NCBI GenBank assembly: GCA_025455445.1
Contig: JALOMN010000155.1
Location: 1 to 5,252 of the forward strand
DNA length: 5,252 nt
Direction: 5' to 3'
Source: Cyclobacteriaceae bacterium
GTDB taxonomy: Bacteria; Bacteroidota; Bacteroidia; Cytophagales; Cyclobacteriaceae
Both the position numbers and the translations under genes were made by a program. The notes under the pieces were generated by a model. That model did no database searches. It was not told the origin of the DNA and was given only the letters and a program-made list of their open reading frames with translations. This document shows positions 1 through 5,252 of the stretch, in pieces (the stretch's first letter is position 1; every line of letters begins with the position of its first letter).

Positions 1-914
1 TAGGTAAGTATATCTCCATCAACATCAGTAGCTGTGAGTGTAATGGGCGTAGCCGTATTTTGAACGACCGTTACGGTTTGATCATCCGCAATAGGCTCAT
101 CGTTGATCGGATTTATCGTTATGGTTACCTTTGCAAAATCAGATTGAGATGTGGGGTCAATTACCACATATTCAAAACTATCAAGACCATAATAATCTGG
201 ATTCGGTGTATAAATCAGATCAGGTGCTGTGCCACTAAGTGTACCGTGTGATGGACCATTTAAAATATTATAGTCGAGAAAATCTCCATCCGGGTCAGAA
301 GCTGTCAATGTAAAATCAACAGGTGTATCTTCATCAGTAACGATATTTTGATCTGTCGCAACTGGAGGATCGAACTGAGGCCTCACTGTTAGAGTAACAG
401 TAGCAACATTAGAATCAGTGGTACCATCATTTACTTTAAAAGTAAAGCTATCGCCACCAAAGTAATTTAAATTAGGTTTATAGGTAATGTTTGCACCTGT
501 TCCAAGTAATATTCCATTTGTTGGCTGAGAAACAATGATAAAGGTCAATGGGTCACCATCCACATCCGATCCAGCAAGTGTGATTGGTAACGTAGTATCT
601 TCATTCAAGGTACGCGCCTGATTGTTGGCCACCGGGGCATCATTGCTTGCTGTTACAGTAATGTTTACTGTTGCTGCATTAGAAGTAAACACTCCATCGC
701 TGACTGTGTAGGTAAAACTATCCGGCCCTGAATAATTCAAATTAGGGGTATAGATTAAGTTGGGGCCACTACCTGTTAATTTGCCATGCAAAGGCTGCGT
801 TATAATTGTGAAAGTAATTGGGTTGCCATCCGGATCAGTTGCCACCAACACAATGCTCTGTGGTGTATCTTCCACTACTTGCGTAGTTTGATTTTGTGCA
901 ACAGGTGCCGCATT
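1..914 (-). repeat. Tandem array of 90-codon cadherin/Ig-like repeats (three full, one partial)
   Basis: Within the secreted protein, repeat units begin at 914, 644, 374 and 104 (residues 400, 490, 580 and 670), each exactly 270 bp apart. Each unit opens with a short Asn/Asp-Pro-Val-Ala stretch, has a DPDGN, DVDGD or DPDGD Asp-rich turn about 27 residues in, a central (I/T)YTPN or TYKPN segment, and a DSFTY/DSFTF/DSFEY strand near residue 66. These are the hallmarks of tandem-95/Big_9 cadherin-like beta-sandwich domains, whose Asp-rich turns probably bind calcium. Units 1-3 carry a Glu-Asp-Thr motif near residue 15; unit 4 has Gln-Asn-Thr there. The units differ substantially in sequence, so the array is not recently duplicated. 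It continues beyond position 1. Confidence 0.9.
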
Positions 915-2111
915 CGGTTCCACCACTGTTACGGATATACTTGAAACGTTGGTATCATCGGAACCACATCCCGTGCCTGCCTGGTTAAACTGTGCTTTGG
1001 CCACTATCCTGTCGTATGCCTGTAATGAACTATTCAATACAACTGACCACATGTTGTTTGTGACAACCACTACTTTTTCTTCTCTAGGCACAGAGCTCCA
1101 TATTGGAGCAACGTCTGTACCACCGGTCCTGGAATAAACCGAAACTTTAATAAATAATGCTGATTGCCCTGTACCGGAAATAGTAGTCTGTCCTGAACGG
1201 ATAGGTGTATTGATGGCTGGTTTTGGTGGAGCATTTGTATTAAAGCCAAGACAAGTAGCACATAAATCATTTATCGCAGTAGGGCATTGATTGTTAACCA
1301 GTGCAGTATAAGCGCAGGGCACGCAGTTCTTATAATCGTTATAATCCACTCCGGAGATATCCGCAATCTTTCCGTCCATGGCACAGGTTGCGGAAACATT
1401 GGTAACCGCAGCATAGCGCAAGCCGGTATTGGCATTAATATTAAATCCGGAAGAGGCATTAAACGCAGCGGCTACCTGCGCAAAGGGTACATAGAAATCA
1501 TAGAAATAATCGAGATCACCACAACTTACTTCATCTGCAATTGAAATCTGAAAATTGCTGGAGAGCGGAAAATTGAGAATAGATTGACCACACTTTTCCT
1601 TTCCGTCAATATCATAAATAAGTACGCCTGCATTATTTCTTTTAATAAGAGTTAAATCCAATTCAAAACCAGGGTTATCTGGGGTTGCATTTGGATCACT
1701 GGCACCAAATTTTCCATCAACATCTAATAAAATTGTCCAGGCTTCGACACTAGGATTGTTATCCCCCACCCTGAACCTGAAAATGACGTTGTTATTATTG
1801 TCGCGAAACGCATAGGATGAAAATCCTTTTTGGTCTGGGATCAAGTCAGTAATTCCGCAAGGTTGACCGATATTATCCCCAATTGCATCACCACCCAGTT
1901 TTGGGATACCAAACATGGGCAATTCAAATTCGGGCACCCAGTAGCCTTTGCCATCCGTAAATCCTGTAGAAGTCTTGGTAACGAAGCCATTTTGATCAGG
2001 ATCCATCACATTGGTGGTGGCTGGAGTCACTATTTTACCACGCTGGGCAACGGTCAGATTGGCTGAGAATACAAATACGGTGACCAGAATTAAAATCCAA
2101 CTAGTTTTCAA
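1..2111 (-). CDS. Large secreted protein with tandem cadherin/Ig-like repeats, C-terminus cut by window edge
   Basis: This reading frame is open for 703 codons and leaves the window at position 1, so only the N-terminal part is seen. Residues 1-23 (start LKTSWILILV, end ANLTVAQ) form a signal peptide, so the protein is exported. Residues about 24-260 are a domain I cannot name, with Asp-rich loops at 37-41 (DPDQN), 130-133 (DVDG) and 167-170 (DIDG) that resemble calcium-binding loops. Cysteines 263, 266, 276, 284 and 287 form a cluster. Residues about 295-398 look like a single bacterial Ig-like domain (PPKPAINTP, then SGTGQ). From residue 400 come 90-residue repeats of the tandem-95/Big_9 cadherin-like type. 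Such proteins in Bacteroidota are usually surface adhesins, often with a C-terminal sorting or gliding-type domain; that part is not visible. The start is TTG at 2111: no in-frame ATG exists between the upstream TAA (2211-2213) and codon 36, and starting at codon 36 would remove the signal peptide. Gene extent is secure, exact function is not. Confidence 0.9.
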   Translation of the reverse strand, partial: MKTSWILILVTVFVFSANLTVAQRGKIVTPATTNVMDPDQNGFVTKTSTGFTDGKGYWVPEFELPMFGIPKLGGDAIGDNIGQPCGITDLIPDQKGFSSYAFRDNNNNVIFRFRVGDNNPSVEAWTILLDVDGKFGASDPNATPDNPGFELDLTLIKRNNAGVLIYDIDGKEKCGQSILNFPLSSNFQISIADEVSCGDLDYFYDFYVPFAQVAAAFNASSGFNINANTGLRYAAVTNVSATCAMDGKIADISGVDYNDYKNCVPCAYTALVNNQCPTAINDLCATCLGFNTNAPPKPAINTPIRSGQTTISGTGQSALFIKVSVYSRTGGTDVAPIWSSVPREEKVVVVTNNMWSVVLNSSLQAYDRIVAKAQFNQAGTGCGSDDTNVSSISVTVVEPNAAPVAQNQTTQVVEDTPQSIVLVATDPDGNPITFTIITQPLHGKLTGSGPNLIYTPNLNYSGPDSFTYTVSDGVFTSNAATVNITVTASNDAPVANNQARTLNEDTTLPITLAGSDVDGDPLTFIIVSQPTNGILLGTGANITYKPNLNYFGGDSFTFKVNDGTTDSNVATVTLTVRPQFDPPVATDQNIVTDEDTPVDFTLTASDPDGDFLDYNILNGPSHGTLSGTAPDLIYTPNPDYYGLDSFEYVVIDPTSQSDFAKVTITINPINDEPIADDQTVTVVQNTATPITLTATDVDGDILT

Positions 2112-2140
2112 GGTGTTAATATTTTTGTAAAGGAAGTCAT
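2108..2140 (-). other. Possible 10-codon leader ORF overlapping the TTG start
   Basis: An ATG at 2140 begins a 10-codon frame (MTSFTKILTP) that stops with TGA at 2110-2108. That TGA overlaps the TTG start of the secreted repeat protein in the arrangement TTGA, a geometry typical of translational coupling. The frame is very short, so it may be chance, or it may be the trace of a one-base sequencing or real frameshift separating an ATG from the main frame. No other evidence supports expression. Confidence 0.25.
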
Positions 2141-2293
2141 TTTCAACCGATAATATGAATTCAAACAGGTGATAATTACATGTAAAACCATGTAAGAAAT
2201 CCGTCCTGTTTTACGCCAATTATTACCTTTTAAGCTAAAATGGTAACCCGAGATGCCTATTTTATTTGGTTAACCAATATATTACCCTGATTA
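2112..2293. other. Non-coding gap between kdsA and the secreted repeat protein gene
   Basis: This 182-bp AT-rich stretch separates two minus-strand genes. I find no convincing Bacteroidota promoter of the TTTG / TAnnTTTG kind. What stands out is symmetry: a perfect 12-bp palindrome (TTGGTTAACCAA, 2266-2277), a bulged hairpin (2223-2246), a perfect 10-bp palindrome (TTACATGTAA, 2176-2185) and a 7-bp inverted repeat (AAACAGG at 2163-2169 with CCTGTTT at 2205-2211). The size suggests that it holds a promoter for the downstream gene, which would then be outside the kds transcription unit; this is inference. Confidence 0.5.
2223..2246 (-). terminator. Weak hairpin downstream of kdsA, possible transcript end
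   Basis: TTACC (2223-2227) pairs with GGTAA (2242-2246), and TTTT (2228-2231) pairs with AAAA (2237-2240) around a 5-nt loop, with one bulged base at 2241. It begins about 48 bp past the kdsA stop codon. The stem is AT-rich and no clear U-run follows it on the minus strand, so it is a poor intrinsic terminator and could be only an RNA fold or a protein site. Confidence 0.25.
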
Positions 2294-3130
2294 TCAGAAT
2301 TCCCTAACCCGTGTAAGGTCCCAGTAACTTTTTAACATTTTCAGGAAGCTGCGCATTTCAGGTAGCGGCACCATATTCGGACCATCACTCAAGGCCAATT
2401 CGGGCTTGGGGTGAGTTTCGATAAAAAAGCCATCTACGCCCACCGCAGCGGCTGCGGATGCTAAATAGGGTGCAAATTGCCTGTCACCCCCACTCTTTCC
2501 ACCTAAGCCACCAGGTCGTTGAATGCTATGGGTAACATCAAATACGACAGGGGAATATTGTCTCATGATTGGCAGTGAACGCATATCCACCACCAGGTTA
2601 TTGTAGCCAAACATACTTCCGCGCTCTGTTAGGAATACATTCTTATTGCCTTCACCACGCACTTTATTTAAAGCATACTGCATGTCTTCCGGTGCCATAA
2701 ACTGACCTTTCTTAACTTTTACAGGCTTTCCTGTTCTGGCTGCTGCCACCAATAAATCAGTTTGGCGACATAGAAAAGCCGGGATCTGCAATACATCTAC
2801 CACATCCGCAACTTCTGCACATTGATGTGATTCGTGCACATCGGTTACCACGGGCACTTTTAACTCATTTCTTACCATGGCCAGAATTTCGAGTCCCATG
2901 TCCATAGAGGGTCCTCGATACGAAGAGGAAGATGTACGATTTGCTTTGTCGTAAGAGGCCTTAAACACATAATCAATGTCGAGCTCAGCGCATATTTTCT
3001 TTACTTCGGTGCCGGTTTCAAGGCAGATATCATAGCTTTCAGCGGCACAAGGGCCTGCAAAAAGTACCAGGCGATTACCCCCTAATGTTATATTATCAGT
3101 AATTGATACGGTATCTTTAAATCGTTCCAC
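2294..3130 (-). CDS. kdsA: 3-deoxy-8-phosphooctulonate synthase (Kdo-8-phosphate synthase)
   Basis: This cytoplasmic enzyme condenses D-arabinose-5-phosphate with phosphoenolpyruvate to give Kdo-8-phosphate, an early step in making the Kdo of lipopolysaccharide. The 278-residue product has the usual family length and a complete TIM-barrel signature: LFAGPCAAES (23-32), FKASYDKANRTS (56-67), VTDVHE (95-100), KKGQFMAPEDM (140-150), LTERGSMFGYNN (167-178), FDVTHSIQRPGG (197-208) and FIETHPKPELALSDGPN (236-252). Cys28, His201, Glu238 and Asp249 match in kind and spacing the four metal ligands of the Aquifex aeolicus enzyme (Cys11, His185, Glu222, Asp233), so this should be the metal-dependent class; the E. 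coli enzyme has Asn in place of the Cys. The start is GTG at 3130, because an in-frame TAA lies only six codons upstream and no ATG is available near it. An A-rich ACTATAAAA precedes the start. It follows kdsC by 44 bp and is probably cotranscribed with it. Confidence 0.97.
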   Translation of the reverse strand: MERFKDTVSITDNITLGGNRLVLFAGPCAAESYDICLETGTEVKKICAELDIDYVFKASYDKANRTSSSSYRGPSMDMGLEILAMVRNELKVPVVTDVHESHQCAEVADVVDVLQIPAFLCRQTDLLVAAARTGKPVKVKKGQFMAPEDMQYALNKVRGEGNKNVFLTERGSMFGYNNLVVDMRSLPIMRQYSPVVFDVTHSIQRPGGLGGKSGGDRQFAPYLASAAAAVGVDGFFIETHPKPELALSDGPNMVPLPEMRSFLKMLKSYWDLTRVREF

Positions 3131-3174
3131 TTTTATAGTTGTTGGTTATTCGTTGATGGTAAACTCAGTGATAG

Positions 3175-3720
3175 TCAGACTTTCAGAATTTTGTCGAGAT
3201 CGCCACGGGCAGCTAATATCAAATCGCAGACTTCCCTTGCTACTCCTCTTCCTCCTTTTGCTTCCGTAATTACATCCACCCTACTTTTTACATAGGCCAT
3301 GGCATCGGCCGGGCAGGCAGACAAACCGCAATCTGTTAACACCTTCAAATCATTAATATCGTCACCTATGTAGGCGACTTCTTTTTTCTTAAGCTTATGA
3401 AATGCAACTAACTTTTCATACACCACATGTTTGTCCATAATGCCTTGATGACAAAAATCCATCTTCAATTCAGCAGCCCGGTTACTGACCACTTTCGACT
3501 CACGCCCCGTAATAATCCCAACCAGGATACCTGCCTTTTTTAAATGACTGATGATGAAACCATCCTTCACATTGAATTGCTTGCTTTCGCGACCGGCATC
3601 ATCATAAATGATTTTGCCATCGGTAAGCACCCCGTCTACATCAAAAAAGATAGCTTTTATCTGGGCGGCCTTTTTAATTTGTTCTTTAGAGTATTTGCCC
3701 AGCACTTCTTTTACAGCCAT
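3175..3720 (-). CDS. kdsC: 3-deoxy-D-manno-octulosonate 8-phosphate phosphatase (HAD family)
   Basis: KdsC hydrolyses Kdo-8-phosphate to Kdo and phosphate, the step directly after KdsA. The 181-residue product is a cap-less HAD hydrolase of the KdsC/YrbI type, within the usual family length. Motif I is FFDVDGVLTDG (25-35) with nucleophile Asp27 and acid/base Asp29. Motif II is IITGRES (69-75) with Thr71. Lys97 in QGIMDK is the probable motif III lysine. Motif IV is YIGDDINDL (117-125) with Asp120, Asp121 and Asp124 for Mg2+. Residues 35-55 (GKIIYDD to VKDG) correspond to the family's beta-hairpin that completes a neighbouring active site in the tetramer. The GGRGVAREVCDLIL segment near the C-terminus is characteristic of KdsC. 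The ATG start at 3720 is well placed, about 23 residues ahead of motif I. Its promoter should lie in the divergent gap at 3721-3860. Confidence 0.96.
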   Translation of the reverse strand: MAVKEVLGKYSKEQIKKAAQIKAIFFDVDGVLTDGKIIYDDAGRESKQFNVKDGFIISHLKKAGILVGIITGRESKVVSNRAAELKMDFCHQGIMDKHVVYEKLVAFHKLKKKEVAYIGDDINDLKVLTDCGLSACPADAMAYVKSRVDVITEAKGGRGVAREVCDLILAARGDLDKILKV

Positions 3721-3860
3721 TTGTTCAGAAATTTCTTAAATAATGTCGAAAATTAAGGAAAATATCTGTCACCTCATGAAATGCCATACTGCAAACAATA
3801 TCAAACAACAGAATGCTTTGTGTCATTGCTCGCAACCAGATAAAAAAAATAATTCTTAAC
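3721..3860. promoter_or_regulatory. Divergent intergenic region with expected promoters for kdsC-kdsA and the acylase
   Basis: Both flanking genes start at this 140-bp AT-rich gap and read outward, so it should hold a promoter in each direction. No full match to the Bacteroidota consensus (TTTG, about 20 bp, TAnnTTTG) is visible. The nearest partial match is TATTGTTTG on the minus strand (complement of 3792-3800), which has one extra base between TA and TTTG. A CAAACAA heptamer is repeated at 3792-3798 and 3802-3808, one helical turn apart. An A-tract at 3842-3849 precedes the acylase start and fits the A-rich, Shine-Dalgarno-free leaders common in this phylum. The region call is inferred from gene orientation; the individual elements are tentative. 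Confidence 0.5.
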
Positions 3861-5252
3861 ATGAAAGTATTCAAGTTTACCCTCTCGGCACTAATCACTA
3901 TAGGATTGATTTATTTTTTGAACAACACGTGGAATTTCGGCACTACCATTCCCGCGCTCGGAAAATTCTTAGATCCCTTTCAGGGAGCCTGGCAAAATGC
4001 GGAGACTAAAGATCAGAAAAATGAAATACTTTCATTGAAAGGACTTAACGATGAAGTGGTGGTGATCTATGACAGTATGATGATTCCGCACATTTATGCA
4101 AAAAATAACCATGACTTATATGTTGCCCAGGGATATGTAACCGCCAAACATCGTTTGTGGCAAATGGAGTTTCAAACACATGCAGCAGCCGGTAGAATTT
4201 CAGAAATTATTGGTAAAGCAGCACTTGATTTTGATCGAAGACAGCGCAGACTAGGGATGGTTTATGCTGCCGAACAAGCTCTGAAATCTGCTGAACAAAA
4301 CCCGGAAGCATTTGAAATGGTGGAAGCATATAAAGAAGGAATCAATCAATACATCGAATCACTTTCTGCCGCTGACCTGCCACTCGAATATAAACTCTTG
4401 AATTATCAACCCGAACCTTGGACAAATCTTAAATTCGGATTGTTGCTGAAATACATGGCCAAGACTTTGAACATTGGTGAGAAGGATATGGAGATGACAA
4501 ATGCTTTAAAATTATTCGGCAAAGAAGTAGTAGATCTGCTTTGGCCAGACAATGAAAATGTTGGTGACCCGATAGTGGATAATTCCGGCAACTGGAAATT
4601 TAATCCGGTGGTATTAAAAGATGTTCCGCTTGCCTTACCGGATGAGTTGGTGAAAATTATACCCGATGAGAAACCATCCAAAGATGTAGGTAGCAATAAC
4701 TGGGCATTGCATGGTAAAAAAACACAGACTGGTTCACCTATTCTATGTAATGATCCACACCTAAGCTTAAGTCTGCCCTCAATATGGTACATCGTGCACC
4801 TGCAAGGCCCGGATGTAAACGTGATGGGCGCTTCGTTGCCGGGAGTACCTTCGGTGATTACGGGCTTCAACGATTCGATCGCGTGGGGAGTTACCAATGC
4901 ACAGCGCGACCTGGTTGACTGGTATAAAATCCAATTTAAAGACGAAAAGAAAAATGAATATCTCAGCGACAGCGTCTGGAAATCATCACGTAAAGTGATT
5001 GAGAAAATTTCGATTAAAGGAGAAAAACCTTTTTACGATACCGTCACTTATACGCATCATGGTCCTGTAGTGCATGACGCCAGCTTTCATAGTGATAATG
5101 AATTTAATCATTATGCATTCCGATGGATAGCACACGATCCATCTGAAGAAGTGTTGACATTTTATAAACTGAATCGCGCAAAAAATCACAAGGATTACCT
5201 GGATGCACTTGATCATTATTCATCACCCGCACAGAATTTTGTTTTCGCCTCG
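3861..5252 (+). CDS. Penicillin acylase family (S45) Ntn hydrolase, C-terminus cut by window edge
   Basis: Members of this family are made as one precursor, exported, and self-cleaved into alpha and beta chains; the new N-terminal residue of the beta chain is the nucleophile that cuts amide bonds in acylated substrates. The visible 464 codons should be somewhat over half of a typical 750-820-residue protein. Residues about 6-20 are hydrophobic, a signal peptide or membrane anchor with no clear cleavage site. The alpha-chain signature QGYVTAKHRLWQME (90-103), followed by AAAGRISEIIG, is typical. Cleavage should fall between Gly277 and Ser278 in VGSNNWAL, making Ser278 beta-1. Counting from there, His300 is beta-23, and Asp350, Val352 and Asp353 are beta-73, 75 and 76, the same numbers as calcium ligands in E. 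coli penicillin G acylase. The beta-chain motifs TGFNDSIAWGVTNAQRDLVDWY (22 residues, 333-354 by motif) and THHGPVV also fit. Asn459 in AQNFVFA may be the oxyanion-hole Asn. Substrate is unknown; beta-His23 is closer to cephalosporin or acyl-homoserine-lactone acylases than to penicillin G acylase. The ATG at 3861 gives a normal N-terminus. Confidence 0.95.
   Translation, partial: MKVFKFTLSALITIGLIYFLNNTWNFGTTIPALGKFLDPFQGAWQNAETKDQKNEILSLKGLNDEVVVIYDSMMIPHIYAKNNHDLYVAQGYVTAKHRLWQMEFQTHAAAGRISEIIGKAALDFDRRQRRLGMVYAAEQALKSAEQNPEAFEMVEAYKEGINQYIESLSAADLPLEYKLLNYQPEPWTNLKFGLLLKYMAKTLNIGEKDMEMTNALKLFGKEVVDLLWPDNENVGDPIVDNSGNWKFNPVVLKDVPLALPDELVKIIPDEKPSKDVGSNNWALHGKKTQTGSPILCNDPHLSLSLPSIWYIVHLQGPDVNVMGASLPGVPSVITGFNDSIAWGVTNAQRDLVDWYKIQFKDEKKNEYLSDSVWKSSRKVIEKISIKGEKPFYDTVTYTHHGPVVHDASFHSDNEFNHYAFRWIAHDPSEEVLTFYKLNRAKNHKDYLDALDHYSSPAQNFVFAS

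Noticed and set aside
60..251. A 63-codon plus-strand frame near the left edge
   Set aside because: It is antisense to repeat units 3 and 4 of the secreted protein and has low-complexity content.
1..914. Regular 270-bp periodicity considered as a CRISPR-like or other DNA-level repeat array
   Set aside because: The period is explained by protein domains, the DNA is not near-identical between units, and the reading frame runs through without interruption.
949..2066. Several short plus-strand frames and out-of-frame minus-strand frames of 62-85 codons
   Set aside because: All lie over the continuous minus-strand frame of the secreted repeat protein, which has a signal peptide and clear domains.
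1..2111. Possible pseudogene because no ATG start is present
   Set aside because: The frame is uninterrupted for 703 codons with intact domains and a plausible TTG start, so decay is not supported.
3544..3756. A 70-codon plus-strand frame across the 5' end of kdsC
   Set aside because: It is antisense to the conserved HAD motif I region of kdsC and has no family features.
4406..4897. A 163-codon open frame on the minus strand inside the acylase gene
   Set aside because: It is antisense to the well-supported acylase frame, covers the catalytic-serine region, and its translation has no recognisable domain. It is a shadow frame.
4986..5216. A 76-codon minus-strand frame near the right edge
   Set aside because: It is antisense to the acylase beta chain, which keeps family motifs on the plus strand throughout.

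Overview
The window looks like chromosomal DNA from a Gram-negative member of the Bacteroidota, perhaps the Chitinophagaceae/Sphingobacteriia side. The clues are moderately AT-rich DNA, A-rich leaders instead of Shine-Dalgarno sites, an Ala-Gln signal-peptide end, a very large secreted protein built from Ig-like repeats, and genes for Kdo, a lipopolysaccharide sugar. The genus is inferred and cannot be fixed from this sequence.

Layout. Positions 1-2111 (minus strand) hold the first 703 codons of a large exported protein that runs off the left edge. It has a signal peptide, an uncharacterised N-terminal domain with Asp-rich loops, a cysteine cluster, one bacterial Ig-like domain, and then a tandem array of 90-residue cadherin/Ig-like repeats. 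It has no ATG start and appears to begin at TTG. Positions 2112-2293 are a non-coding gap with several small palindromes. Positions 2294-3130 (minus) encode KdsA (Kdo-8-phosphate synthase) from a GTG start. Positions 3175-3720 (minus) encode KdsC (Kdo-8-phosphate phosphatase). A 140-bp divergent gap follows. Positions 3861-5252 (plus) hold the first 464 codons of a penicillin-acylase-family (S45) Ntn hydrolase that runs off the right edge.

How the genes fit together. kdsC and kdsA lie head-to-tail with a 44-bp gap and catalyse consecutive steps: KdsA condenses arabinose-5-phosphate with phosphoenolpyruvate to Kdo-8-phosphate, and KdsC removes the phosphate to give Kdo for lipid A/core assembly. 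They are very probably one transcription unit read from the 3721-3860 gap. The acylase is divergent and has no evident pathway link. The repeat protein lies downstream on the same strand as kdsA, but its 182-bp leader suggests separate expression.

I see no mobile element, CRISPR array, tRNA or rRNA, and nothing that amounts to a clearly new system. The points most worth following up are the non-ATG start with an overlapping mini-ORF, the exact 90-codon repeat period with a divergent fourth unit, the uncharacterised N-terminal domain, and active-site residues that refine the class of KdsA and of the acylase.
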